Positions 24,754 through 37,300 of a stretch of 39,131 nt of DNA are shown piece after piece. The translations under genes were made by a program, and so were the position numbers. This DNA comes from Acholeplasmatales bacterium (GTDB lineage: Bacteria; Bacillota_I; Bacilli_A; Acholeplasmatales; Anaeroplasmataceae), in assembly GCA_017444645.1 (NCBI GenBank), contig JAFSWG010000017.1, positions 1 through 39,131 of the forward strand, written 5' to 3'. The notes under the pieces were generated by a model. That model was not told the DNA's origin and ran no database searches. It saw nothing but the letters and a program-made list of their open reading frames with translations. How positions within the stretch are numbered: position 1 is the stretch's first letter; the number at the start of each line of letters is the position of its first letter.

Positions 24754-27700
24754 ATGATCAAGCAATATAAGGAAAATATGGATCTAATTTTAGAACTTGT
24801 TAGAAAGATTCTAAATATAGGTCCAAAGGACAAATTAGTATTTAATAAACTTAATGAAACATTTGATGAAGAGTTTTCATCACCAACATATGTTGATGAT
24901 AAATTATTAAATAAAATGGATTCAATATCTAAAAAAGCACCTAAATATTATTATCCATCTGGATTATTTTTATTTTTTAGAGAATCTTTTGAATACATTA
25001 TTAAATATGAAGATAGATATCATGAAATTAAAAATCAGTTAGAAAAATATAAAGATTTATATGCGACTGTAAATAAATTAAAAGATGATATGTGGCCATT
25101 TCATCCTTTCTTTCAAGAAGCTTTAGTTTTATTTGCTGTATTAGTGGATCCAGATAGCTTTTCAACTGCGATGAATCCAGATTTTGTAATGGAAGAATTA
25201 GTTAGACAAAATGCATTTTATGATGAAGATGGTGATGTAGTTCCTTTTGAATTACAGCTATTCTTTATGAAAATGGATGAATATTTTACTTATGCGGTCG
25301 ATATGCTAAATGAATTAAAAGATTTCAAAGATAAAAATCCTTCATTCCATCAAATTTGTGAAATTAAAAAAGTGCTAGATCAAAAATTTAAAATCTTCCA
25401 ACTAGGCTTTATGTCTAGATATGCAACTTTATATCAATTTGCTTTAATGCAATATGATAAAATTAATAATATTTTAAAAGATGCTTCATCAAATATTTTT
25501 GATAAAGAGCTTAAGGCTACCTATAAGCATATTAAAAATCGAATCGATAGTTTCGAATTTAGAATTAAAACAATTAAGAGAATAGATGAACTAGATAAAA
25601 TTAATGACGAAGTAAATGATTTATATAATTTTTCTGCTGAAAGATATAATGAATATGTTGATTATGTAACATTAATGTATGATGAAGTGCCTGAAATGTT
25701 TGATAAATTAACATTTATAATTACTAGCGAAGAAGAAGGAACAATTAATTATTTATATACATTAATTGATCAACAAATATCTAAAATTGAAGTTATTTAT
25801 GAAGAAAGAAAAAGAATATCAGAGGTTAGAGATTTATCTACAAAGATCAAAAATTTCTATGAGTTCTTAATTGGATTAAATGATGAAATTGGTAATAAAG
25901 AAGAAATATCTAAGAAAAAGATTGGTAACTTTACTTGTAAAAGTGATGCTGAATTTTTATATAAGAGATTAATTAAGCAAAAGGATAATTATTTTAAGCA
26001 CGTAAGAGTATTTGATTACATTGCTATGACTAATGGTTTAACTAATGTAACATTTAAAATTTATACAAGATCTGATTTCCAAAATATTGCAAAAGAAATT
26101 AGAGAAATAGAAAAATTCTTAGTTTTTGTATCTGAAAGTGTATTACCAGAAAATAGAAAAACATTAGAAACTGACCTTGAAAACGAAGGTAGAGAAATAG
26201 ATTTATTTGGTAAAAAGGTTAAAGTAGCCTTAATGAATGAAGATTTTAGTGAAATATCTTTTGATGATGATATGAAATCTCATACTTTTAATATCCATGA
26301 TTACTCTGCATACCATAAATTAGTGGATTATGCAGTGGATGTCAGAAAACAACCAGTATTCCAAGATTATGGTGACATTTCAGAATATCCTTATTTTAAG
26401 CCATTCAAATATCAAGTCGAATCAGTTAGAACAATGCTAAAAAAATTTGAAGGAAGAGGCGTATTTGGTGATCAGGTTGGTTTAGGTAAAACATTAGAAG
26501 CCTTAATGACAGCTGATGTAATGTTTAGATGTGCAACAATTAAAAATTGTGTAATTGTAACAACAAAGTCTACAATTCATCAGTGGAGAAATGAATGTAA
26601 TACTAAATTCCGTCATGAAGACGGCTCACCTATGTTTGAGGTTTATCCTAAGCATGATTCATATTCATTTATTGATTTAATACAAGAATTAAAGAAAGAT
26701 AAGGCTACAAAAAATCAAAATGCCCTAAAGGTTTATTTGGTATCTACAGAACAAATTAAATCTAATTCAACACTTGAATATATTAAAGAATCAAGTGAAT
26801 ATTTTGAATTAAAAAATGCTGTATATAACCCTTCTCCAGAAGTACCTAGTGACATTGATGTCACTGATATGAATATTAGTAAAATAATGTCAATTAAATA
26901 TTTAGATATTATCAAAAAGAGAATACCTAATGAATTATCTAGAAAAATTAAAGAATCTCTAGCAATGAATGAAGATTATCAAAAGCTAACTTCATTTAAT
27001 GTATATGGTTTCTTTACATATGAATTTGATGAAAAGAAAAGAAAATTCTATCCAACAAATGATAGAATCACATCAATGAAAAATGATAATGGATTTATAT
27101 TAGAAAAAGAAAAATCTTTATTACAAAAATATTCAAAATGTTTAGCTAAGATTGAAGAAAGAAAACAAACCTTAATTAAGCTAGTATCAGATATGAGTAA
27201 AAATGATAAGCTGGCAGAAGAAAGATTAATAGATTTATTAATATTTGATGAGGTCCAAGATTTATTAATTGATTTTAATAAAAAAGGAAATAAAGAAGAA
27301 ATTTTACAGGAATTTATAGCTAACATTCAAAAGAAGTATTGTATCTTAATTTCGGCTACACCTATTAGAAATGATTTATCTGATATCTTTAATTTATTAT
27401 ACATGGTAGATAAGAATAGATTAGGTGATAACAAAGAAATGGCTGAAGCTAAATTCTATAATGCTTATTGTGGTGGTGCAAGAAGCTTATCAGAAATGGC
27501 TGAATCTAATGAAGCATCTAAAAAATTTAGTAAGCTAAATGGATTAATTAATTCTATGTTTACTAGAAAGAGATTATATGACAATGATGTAATAGAATCT
27601 ATTAGACGTCATAGCGCAACAGAAATAGAAACTTCTCAAGCAAATTTATATCATAGAGATGATTATGGTGGACAAGCTTTTGTTAAACTTGTAAGTGCTA

Positions 27701-29214
27701 TAAGAAAAGCTCCAGAAATGAAGAATATGAATGATGATGAATTAGATTTATTTGTAAATAAATATATCAATCCATTATTTCCAAAAAGAAAGATTTCAAA
27801 TGAGATATTAAAGGATGCCTTTATGAATATGGCTGATTTAGTTGATCAATCAGTTAAGATTTGTACTAAGAGATTAGAATATCAAATGAGAATGAAGCTT
27901 GAATTATTCAATGTATATGATAAGTTCATTGAAAATTATAGAATCATTATAAAATCGGAGAGTGAAAATGATTTATCAATAATTTATAAAAAAGCAGTAG
28001 ATACATGTGATTTATTATCTTCGTATATCAATAGAGGACTTTTAGCATTCTATAGAGGATATCATGATTATTCAGCAGTATTTATTTCAGATTATATAGA
28101 TTGGAGAAGACCTAGAAAAACAGGTGAAGCAATTGATATAACATCTGAAGATAATAAGATTGATATGTTAACTTCATTATTAACAATTAATGATAAAAAG
28201 TTTAATGAGTTTAATATTTCAAAAGAGAATTTATTATTTATTGAAACAGCTAAAACATTAGTTTATGAACGAAAGCCTGAATTAAGAAGTAAGCTATATA
28301 GAAATATTAGACAAAATAAGAATCTATTTAATAAATCAAGAAGAGTATATATGAATTTATATATGTCTGAAGAAGATAATTATAATTTTGATGATTTCGT
28401 TCATTTTGGATATTTCCCTAAAGGTCAATATTCAAATAAGATGAAAGAATATATGCTAGAAATAACTTCAAAAGATGATAATGAACTAACTTACGAAGAA
28501 AGAAGATTAAAGGAATCTTATACAATAAATGGTTCATTAAAAAAGGCAGAAGTTGGAGATACATTTAAAGAATTAAATTATAATTGGTTTACTGAATTCA
28601 CTTCTGAAAATGAAAATTGGAACTCATTATATTTCATAGATAAAACAATGGTTGCTGGTACAGACTTTAACGCAGCTAATTTATTAATCATTGGTCAATT
28701 AGATAAACAAAATGGTGAATATATGGATCCACTTGAGTTAGAACAATTAATTGGTAGAATCTCAAGAATGGGACAAACTGAAACATGTCTTGTATTAACT
28801 TGTTTAACCAATGGTAGTGAAAATATTGATCATGTATTTAATAAAGAATATTATAATATTTTAACCGACGAAGAAGGATTTGATTTATATGGTGTATGTC
28901 AAACAGAGGTTGATTTCGTTATGCCAGTAATTATGGCAGTATCTAGAAAACTATTCTCAAAAGAATCATCATATTTAAAAATTGATAATCCTAATTTAGA
29001 AAATATTAATAAAGATTTTGTTGCAATATACCATGATGAATATATAGAATTTAATGCCAATAGATTCCCTGATATTGTTAGATATGTAATTGATAATAAC
29101 GATAATATAGATGTTTATTACAATAAAACTATCTTGAAGCCACTTGATGCCTTAAAAGAAATGATTAGATTGTATTCTAAGGTATTAAGAAATGACGTTA
29201 AAGATTTGGGATAG
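24754..29214 (+). CDS. Giant SNF2-like superfamily 2 helicase/ATPase
   Basis: 1486 residues. Residues 1-540 are a long helical region with no recognised domain. The ATPase core begins near 548 with FKPFKYQVESV. Motif I is GDQVGLGKT (572-580), motif II IFDEVQD (830-836), motif III SATP (867-870), a motif V-like GTDFNAANLL (about 1307-1316) and motif VI EQLIGRISRMGQ (1330-1341). The Q..GR..R.GQ ending is typical of SNF2/HepA-type DNA translocases. About 250 residues separate motifs I and II and about 460 separate III from VI, so both lobes carry large insertions. The first part of the protein might recognise a partner. The start has an AAAGGAG site. It is first in an operon with a Cys-cluster protein and a giant surface protein. 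Role unknown; DNA translocation or remodelling is inference. Confidence 0.85.
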   Translation: MIKQYKENMDLILELVRKILNIGPKDKLVFNKLNETFDEEFSSPTYVDDKLLNKMDSISKKAPKYYYPSGLFLFFRESFEYIIKYEDRYHEIKNQLEKYKDLYATVNKLKDDMWPFHPFFQEALVLFAVLVDPDSFSTAMNPDFVMEELVRQNAFYDEDGDVVPFELQLFFMKMDEYFTYAVDMLNELKDFKDKNPSFHQICEIKKVLDQKFKIFQLGFMSRYATLYQFALMQYDKINNILKDASSNIFDKELKATYKHIKNRIDSFEFRIKTIKRIDELDKINDEVNDLYNFSAERYNEYVDYVTLMYDEVPEMFDKLTFIITSEEEGTINYLYTLIDQQISKIEVIYEERKRISEVRDLSTKIKNFYEFLIGLNDEIGNKEEISKKKIGNFTCKSDAEFLYKRLIKQKDNYFKHVRVFDYIAMTNGLTNVTFKIYTRSDFQNIAKEIREIEKFLVFVSESVLPENRKTLETDLENEGREIDLFGKKVKVALMNEDFSEISFDDDMKSHTFNIHDYSAYHKLVDYAVDVRKQPVFQDYGDISEYPYFKPFKYQVESVRTMLKKFEGRGVFGDQVGLGKTLEALMTADVMFRCATIKNCVIVTTKSTIHQWRNECNTKFRHEDGSPMFEVYPKHDSYSFIDLIQELKKDKATKNQNALKVYLVSTEQIKSNSTLEYIKESSEYFELKNAVYNPSPEVPSDIDVTDMNISKIMSIKYLDIIKKRIPNELSRKIKESLAMNEDYQKLTSFNVYGFFTYEFDEKKRKFYPTNDRITSMKNDNGFILEKEKSLLQKYSKCLAKIEERKQTLIKLVSDMSKNDKLAEERLIDLLIFDEVQDLLIDFNKKGNKEEILQEFIANIQKKYCILISATPIRNDLSDIFNLLYMVDKNRLGDNKEMAEAKFYNAYCGGARSLSEMAESNEASKKFSKLNGLINSMFTRKRLYDNDVIESIRRHSATEIETSQANLYHRDDYGGQAFVKLVSAIRKAPEMKNMNDDELDLFVNKYINPLFPKRKISNEILKDAFMNMADLVDQSVKICTKRLEYQMRMKLELFNVYDKFIENYRIIIKSESENDLSIIYKKAVDTCDLLSSYINRGLLAFYRGYHDYSAVFISDYIDWRRPRKTGEAIDITSEDNKIDMLTSLLTINDKKFNEFNISKENLLFIETAKTLVYERKPELRSKLYRNIRQNKNLFNKSRRVYMNLYMSEEDNYNFDDFVHFGYFPKGQYSNKMKEYMLEITSKDDNELTYEERRLKESYTINGSLKKAEVGDTFKELNYNWFTEFTSENENWNSLYFIDKTMVAGTDFNAANLLIIGQLDKQNGEYMDPLELEQLIGRISRMGQTETCLVLTCLTNGSENIDHVFNKEYYNILTDEEGFDLYGVCQTEVDFVMPVIMAVSRKLFSKESSYLKIDNPNLENINKDFVAIYHDEYIEFNANRFPDIVRYVIDNNDNIDVYYNKTILKPLDALKEMIRLYSKVLRNDVKDLG

Positions 29215-29226
29215 GATGTGATTATT

Positions 29227-31311
29227 ATGAATATTGAATATGCTAATAATTTAATAAATTATGCTTTAAATATTGGAATGTTAATAAAAGATGAAAATGA
29301 TAATTATATCCTAAACGACGTTATATATCATTTTGATTTTTCAGATATTGAAGATAAAGAAAATGAATTATTATTAAAGGATTTAAGATCTAATTTACCA
29401 ATAACAGAAGTAATAGATTTAGTTAAAGAAGCAATATCTTTAAATATCGTTACAGATGTTAGCTCTGAAAATAAGCTTACAGATTTTTTAGATTTTGATG
29501 ATTATATTAGTATCGTTAATGAAAATCATTTCTTATTTAAAATAAATAGTGAATCATTTGATGATACTATTTATAAGGTAACATTTGATAAGCGTAAGCA
29601 TGATATTAAAAGAAAAATTGAATATGCGAGCCGTACATCACAATTTGTTGATACTTTATTGAAAAGAATAATGGCTAAATATAATATTTTATTAGTTAGA
29701 AAAGCTGATTTTAGAACTGATAAATATCCTACTTTAAAGGAATCAGATTATTATGAAGCTAAATTTAGTCATATTATTGATACAGAAAGTGAAACAGATA
29801 CAATTCAAAATGAAATAAAAGTTATGGTTAATTATAAAGATAATTTTAATAACCAAACTGTAAGTGAAAATGTTATTGATGATATATTTATTTCATTATC
29901 AAAAAATGAAGTGTCATATGGTTTTTATAACATTGGTCAAAGTGAAGCAGAGCCAGTATATGATGCGATAAATGAAAGTGTTGATTTAGAAGATATTGAT
30001 TCATTATTAAGAATAAGAAATCTAATTTCTTCCCCAGAAGTTAAATTTAATATCTTTGAAACATTAAGAAATAATAAAGATACAAATTTAGCTAAATTAA
30101 TCGAAACAAGAGAAGAAAATCTTAATGAAACAAAATCCTTAGAGCCTAAAATTGAATTTACTGTTACTCCACTTTCAATATATTGTAATCACATTGTAGA
30201 GAAGAAATGTGTTTATGAAATAGTTAGTAAAAATCCATATTATAAAGATTATCCATTATTATATGAAATTTCTTATAATCCTGCTGATTTAAATGATATT
30301 TCATTTGATGTAGATATTGATGGTATTGTTGAACGAGTAAAAAATCAAGATATTATTCTAGCATTTGATGACGCTCCAACAAGAGGTAATGTAACGCCTA
30401 GAATGACTATTGAAAGATGTGCTGTAATGCTTTATGGATTTAATGAGAGATTTAATGATGAAATATACAAGGATGTATATTTTTTGAAAGATTCTTTAGT
30501 TAAATTAATTAATAATAAAGTTGAACCATTTGATGGTAATTTAGATGATAATACATATTTAAAGAGCCAAATAGTTAAAGGTGAAATAACAGGTAATTAT
30601 TATTACATTGGTGACGCGGTTGAAATGGATTCAAATGATATTTTAGGTGCTGCAATTATTGAAGATAATAAGAAACATTATGTATCTAAAGAATATGCTA
30701 GAAAATGTGATACATGTAATCACTTATTTGGTGCTACAAATGAGATTTGGAAAATGTATACTGATTCCCATTTAATTATCAATAGTGATAATAATAAATC
30801 ATGTTGTGATTACTGTGCTAATGAAGAAGATAATTATAAATATAATAACGGATTGTCTATTCTTTATTCAAAAGGACAGAAGAAGTATTTCTTAGATGAT
30901 ATTAAGAATTTAAAATATACTGACAGATGTATATCTTGTGAGAATAAGCATGAATCTATCTTATTTGTGAATCCTAATATGAAAACTCATTTACCTGATA
31001 TTTGTATATCTTGTAAAAGATATTATTGTCCTACACATATAGACTCCAAAACACATATTTGTGTAAATTGTTCTAAGAATGTTAATGCAAAGGATATAAA
31101 GGAATTAAATCAAAAGCTTCAGGTTCATGCTAGAATGAATATTCAAGCTAAAGATATGTTTAAAAAGCAATTATCATTCTATTTTAATGAAGAATGGAAT
31201 GCATTATGGATTTATTCAGAATCTAAGAATAGATTAACAACATATTATATGATTACAGATGATAAAAAGAAATTTATGCATCTAGAAAAAGTATTTAAGA
31301 TAAAGAGGTGA
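29227..31311 (+). CDS. Unknown protein with C-terminal zinc-binding cysteine clusters
   Basis: 694 residues, family not recognised. Residues 1-480 are acidic and soluble without catalytic signature. The C-terminal third has paired cysteines: C494/C497, C526/C527/C530, C568/C571 and C593/C596/C601/H604/H610/C612/C615. The last set, CxxCxxxxCxxH then HxCxxC, resembles B-box or treble-clef zinc fingers. At least two zinc sites are likely. ATG 29227 is chosen because AGGATGTG lies 6 nt upstream; a GTG at 29218 is the alternative. It lies 12 nt after the helicase and 6 nt before the giant membrane protein. A role as adaptor or nucleic-acid-binding partner of the helicase is inference. Confidence 0.75.
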   Translation: MNIEYANNLINYALNIGMLIKDENDNYILNDVIYHFDFSDIEDKENELLLKDLRSNLPITEVIDLVKEAISLNIVTDVSSENKLTDFLDFDDYISIVNENHFLFKINSESFDDTIYKVTFDKRKHDIKRKIEYASRTSQFVDTLLKRIMAKYNILLVRKADFRTDKYPTLKESDYYEAKFSHIIDTESETDTIQNEIKVMVNYKDNFNNQTVSENVIDDIFISLSKNEVSYGFYNIGQSEAEPVYDAINESVDLEDIDSLLRIRNLISSPEVKFNIFETLRNNKDTNLAKLIETREENLNETKSLEPKIEFTVTPLSIYCNHIVEKKCVYEIVSKNPYYKDYPLLYEISYNPADLNDISFDVDIDGIVERVKNQDIILAFDDAPTRGNVTPRMTIERCAVMLYGFNERFNDEIYKDVYFLKDSLVKLINNKVEPFDGNLDDNTYLKSQIVKGEITGNYYYIGDAVEMDSNDILGAAIIEDNKKHYVSKEYARKCDTCNHLFGATNEIWKMYTDSHLIINSDNNKSCCDYCANEEDNYKYNNGLSILYSKGQKKYFLDDIKNLKYTDRCISCENKHESILFVNPNMKTHLPDICISCKRYYCPTHIDSKTHICVNCSKNVNAKDIKELNQKLQVHARMNIQAKDMFKKQLSFYFNEEWNALWIYSESKNRLTTYYMITDDKKKFMHLEKVFKIKR

Positions 31312-31317
31312 TAAAAT

Positions 31318-34300
31318 ATGGTTTTATATGACAATATAGATAATGCTATAAAAGAAAAAAAACAAAAACTTAATAACAACCATATTAGAAACCTAAAGAT
31401 TATGAACATCTTAAATGCTTTAGTAATGACATTTTTAATTATCATTGATATATTCTTATTAATAAAAGGTATTTTTACAGGTATGCCTAGTTCGGTTACA
31501 GCATTATTAATAATATTTGTTGTAGCACAAACTGGATCTTTAGTTGTATTTTCAATTAAAAGATTTGCAAGAGCTAGTATGGTTACTAAAGTTGGTATAG
31601 TAATTATATGTACATTACCAATTATTCCATATATTATTTATTTATCTATTGGTAATAATATTTATATTGCATGTCTAATAGCAAGAATTATAGGTGTTAT
31701 TGCCTTAGCTATGTTATTATTTAATGCTAAAACAACAAATGATAAGAAAACATTTGGTGTTAAAGGCATTCCACTTGCGATAGCATCTTTATTTGCTTTA
31801 TTAGTAGTAATATATATTTTAGTTTCAACTACTAATAGAAAAGTAATATATTCATATGATCCTTTGTATGACGGATATGTAGTAAGTGATGTATTATCAG
31901 GAAAAGGTGAAGTAAATATTGATAATAATACAGTAGCTATTTCATCCAAGTCCTTAAAAAATGTTAGTGGAAATTTAGTAATACCAAAGAATGTTAGATA
32001 TATAGCGGAAGATGCATTTGTCGATTCAAATATTACCTCATTAACTATTTATTCTGAAAATATTGAGTTAATGAAGGCAGTAAATAATTCAAATATTGAA
32101 AATATATATTTAGAAAGTACAAATGCAACAATCGATGTTGATAACCTAGATAAAGATATTGAAATTGCAACTAATAGAGAAGTAGTAGATCAATATAGGG
32201 AAACATATAGAAAATATGATTATTTATTTGTTCCTAAATTAAATTCAGGTGAATATTATGTATGTTTCAACGGAACAAATCTACCAGTATATATTTATAA
32301 GGAAGAAAAAGAAATAAATGAACCACAAAAGGATTCTCTTCCAAAAGAAATAGATGGAAAGAAAATATTATTTAATGGTTATTATGTTTCTAATAAAGAA
32401 ATTAATTTCCCTATTAATGTTTCATCTAACACTAAAATAGCTTGTGAATATAGTTACATTTATAATGTTACATATGACTTTTCAGGTTGTGAAGATATAT
32501 ATGATCTTCCAACAACTTATTATAATAAAATAGGTGATGTTGAGCTTCCTGAATTAAGTAAGGATGGATACCAATTTAAGGGTTGGTATGATGTTGATCA
32601 ATATGGAAATTATACAAAAGAGTATAAGAAATTAGATAGAACATTAAAGAATGATATTAATTTAAAAGCAAAATTTTTGAAAGAATTTACAGTAACATAT
32701 GATAAGGTATTATCTAATGCTACATTAGATGGAAATACAAAAGAAATTTATACTGAAGAAGATGTTGTTGAATTAAAAAATCCAACAATTGATGGATTTA
32801 CATTTGATGGTTGGTATTTAGATTCAAAATATAATGTTAAAGCAACTACTTATCTAAATAGTGATACAACTTTATATGCTAAATGGAAAATCAATAATAT
32901 CGTTACATTATCTGATGATGTTAATAAGGTATTTGACAATACTGAATCTAATGTTAATGTAAGCGCAGTTGCAGAATTAAAAGATGTTACAATTTCATAT
33001 AGTTTCTATGATAAAGATGATAATTTAATTGTTAACGATAATAATTTTAATGTTATTAATGCAAAAGATTCAAATGATTATTATGCAAAGATAACATTTA
33101 ATTATAAAGATATAGTTATATATGAAATGAAAACTGACTATATCAATGTAACAATAAATAAGGCAACATATGATATGACAGATGTTGTTGTTAGTGATGA
33201 AGAATATGTATATGATGGCACATTCCATACACCTAGTATTACAGGTGTTTTACCTACAGGAATAGATAATATTCAAATCACATATAGCTTTGATGAAGGA
33301 ATTAAAAATGTTGGTACTAAAAATGTATTATGTCATTTTAATACTTTATCTGAAAATTATGAAATACCTTCTGATATTGAAGGAATTGTTACAATTACAG
33401 AAAGAGAAGTAACAATTAATTGGAATAGTAAATTAGAGTTTGAATATGATGGAAGTATGAAATTCCCTGAATACACATTAAAGAATGTTATATCATCTGA
33501 TATAGAGAATTTAAAATGTAATTCAACAGGATCAGCAAATGGTATAGGAGAACATACTGCAAAAATTACATCATTAGTTCAAGATAGTGGAAATGTTTAT
33601 AAAAATTATAAATTAACAAGCAACCAATCTAATTTAAGTATTCAATATACAATTGTTCCTAGAACTAATGAAATTGATGGAATTAGTGTATCCGATGTTG
33701 AAGCTGTATACGATGGAAAAATACATTTACCAGAAGTAGTTAAGCCATCTGGAATTGAAGCAAAATATTCAATTGAACCTGTTAATGTAGGTACATATAA
33801 TGTGGTTGTTAGTTTCGAATATATAACTAATCCAAATGAAAAAATTGGAAATATTTATAATTCAACAGTAACAATTACCCGACGTGAATTAGATATTAAT
33901 TGGTATATAGATGAAGAAGAAACAAACACAACCGTATATGATGGTAAATCACATGTGATTGACTATGAGATTACAAATTTAGTAGGTAATGATAAAGTTG
34001 AATTAGATTATAATACTTTTGATTTATTAAATGCTGGTAATTATTCAATTTCTTTCGAGATTAGTGGTGACGATAAAGATAATTATATTTTAACTAACAA
34101 AGAATTCAAATATACAATTACCCCAAAAGAGATATCATTTGATTTAAATGATTTAGGATTTAATGATACAAATTATACATATAATGGCAAGAACCAATAT
34201 CCTTCTATTGATATTGATAATCCAAATCTTCCTAAGGGTGTGGTTGTATCATATGAAGGTTATGGAAAAGAAGCAAAAACATATAATGTTACAGCTAACT

Positions 34301-37300
34301 TTAGTATTAATTCTACAAATTACAAGATAGCTGATAGTTCAAAATCTAAAACAATTAAAGTTGTTATAAATCCAAAAGTTGCAGAAATTACATGGGGACA
34401 AAGAACATTTGTATACGATGAAAAAGAGCATTTCCCAACTGCGACAGTAGGTAATTTGGAGTCTGGTGATACATGTAATGTAGTAGTTACTTATAGGGAA
34501 GAATATGCAATGACCCCAGGTACATATACAGCTGTTGCTAGCGAATTAAGTAATAAGAATTATATATTACCAAATGATGAAAGTAAGACAACAACATCAT
34601 TTATTATTGAAGAAGCTGAATATGCCTTCACATATGAATTCAATCCATTAGAAGTGGATTATGATGGAAACTTCCATATGGTAGAAGTTGAAATTGATGA
34701 TATGCCAAATTGGTTGTTTATTAATTATAAGACATCTGATGGTGATGAGATAATAGATGGATTTAAAGATGCTGGAACGTATGTAGTTTTAGCTGAGTTT
34801 AAATCTAATAATCCTTCTTACTCTGTACCTTCTGAGCCTATCCAAACTACTGTGACAATTAAAGCATTAGAGGCAAATATTTCATTTACTCTTGAAAATA
34901 ATACATATACAGGTGAAGCAATTTATCCAACAGCCAAAGTAACTAATGTGGTTGAAGGAGATAATCCTATTGTTATATTAGATAGAGGAAAGGATAATAT
35001 TAATGTTGGCAATTATGTAGTTAAAGCTATCGAAATATCTGGCAATAGTAATTATAAGATTAGTAACTCTGTTGCATATTCTTATGAAATTAAAAAGGCT
35101 ACATATGACACATCAAATATTCAATTTGTTAATAAATCATTCGAATATGATGGACATGTTAAGAATATATTTATTACTGCAAAGGATGAATTATTAGGTA
35201 CTGAAATAAAAGGAAAAGATGGTGTAGTTGTAACTATAAGCTATTCTGATGGATTAATCGATGTTGGTACAAAACTAATTACAGCGACATTTACAGGATC
35301 ATCTAATTATAACGAAATACCTCAAATGACAGCATATGTAACTGTTGCACCAAAAGAAGTAGAACTTCGTTGGGGAGGTTCTTCATTCACATATACAGGT
35401 ACTGTAATTAAACCTGAATGTATTATATCTGGTACTGTATTAAATGATACATGTTATTGTACAGTTAATGCATCTGGAATAAATGTTGGTAAGCATATAG
35501 CTACAGCATCTAATTTAACAAATTCAAATTATAAATTACCACAAGATAATTCATACGAATATGAAATAACAAAAGCAACAATTGATATTTCAGGCTTATC
35601 ATATAATTCAACTACGAAGGTTTATGATTCAACTGACTTATATCCTGAAATTGTAGGTACAATACCTGCAGGTGTTGATGTAACATATGAAGGATTATCA
35701 AGTGAGGTAGGAGTTCATACTATTACTATTAAATTTGATGCAGGAGAAAACTATAACAAGATTCCATCTAAGGAAATAGATGTAGAAATTACTAAACGTC
35801 AAGTATCAATTAATTGGACTGATTTAGAAGCACCATATACAGGTGTAGAATCTTATCCAAGCTATGAATTGTCAAATATTATCTTTGGTGATATTTGCGA
35901 AGTTGTATTTGATGAAGGTGGAATTGAAGTTGGTGAACATACTATTAATGTATTGAGATTAACTAATAATAATTACGAACTTGATAAAGAATACTCTGTT
36001 ACATATAAGATAATTAAATTAGATTATGATATGTCTGGTATTAAATTTGAGAATGTAGAATTAGAATATAATGGTCAAGAACAAAGACCTACAATTTCTG
36101 GCACATTACCTCAAGGCTTATCAGTAAGCTATAGTGCTGGTGCTACGAATGTAAGTGAAGGTACAAAAACAGTTACTGCAACATTTACATCATCTGATGA
36201 TAATTACATTGCACCTAAGCCAATGACAGCAACAATTACAATTTTACCTAAGGTATTAAATGTATCTTGGACAAACACTACAGTTGATTATGATGGAAAA
36301 AAGCATTCTCCAACTGCAACATTAAGTGGATTTGTTGGTGATGATACTGCGACTGTGACTATAACTGATTATGGTATTAATGCAGATACATACGAATGTG
36401 GTATTGCATCTATTTCAAATAAGAATTATTCTGTGACATCAACAGTAACATTAACAATCAATAAGATTGATTATGATATGTCAGATGTTAAATTTGAAAA
36501 TGTTACATTTACTTATGATGGATTAGAGCATCAACAAGAAGTTACAGGATTATCTTCTGTAATTGGAATTGATGGTATTAGTCTTGAAATAAATGAATAC
36601 ACAGGAGTGGCAAAAAATGTTAGTGATTCAGGTGTAGAATGTACTGTTTCATTTAAGACATCATCTCCAAATTATAATGTTCCAAATGATATGACTTGTA
36701 TAATTAATATCACTCCAATAACAGTTGATTTATCAATTAAGTTAGATACAAATTCAAGCGTTGTTGCTAGTACTCAATCATGGAATAATTGTTATAGTAT
36801 TTCAACAACTTATGATGGATTAGAACATACAGTAATTATTGGATATGATTCAAAAAATATTGTATCTGGTGATAATGTATCATTTAGCATCGATGGAACA
36901 TTTAAAGATTATAATAGTGGAAATGCACATGCATTTGATATTATTTCTAATAATTCTAATTATGTATCTACATATAATAAGCTTAATGCATATATTAATC
37001 AATTAAATGCTGGATATTGGTGGAATGGTATAACTCCAGGTTGGTGGCCAAGTGACGTTAGTAGTCTTCCAGATGTAGTATTAATTTATACTCATACATC
37101 TATTGATGGATTAACTTATACAGATGAAATACCAACAATATATGGAAGTTATACATTAAGATATGAATCAATTACTGAAAATGTTAAAATTAGCAATCCA
37201 CAAGAATCAACATCTACATATGATGTTTCACTGACTGGAGATAGTTTATTAGCTCTAGCACATTATTATGATTCCAATAATGATGGTAAGATTACAGATT

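Noticed and set aside
24754-31311. Known defence system (DISARM, Zorya or BREX) around the SNF2-like helicase
   Set aside because: No methyltransferase, MotAB-like ZorAB, PglZ, phospholipase D or Lon-like gene is nearby. Only the general helicase type is shared.
33160-37190. Repeats considered as a CRISPR or tandem DNA repeat array
   Set aside because: The similarity is at protein level with units of 210-260 nt. There are no short identical DNA repeats with unique spacers.
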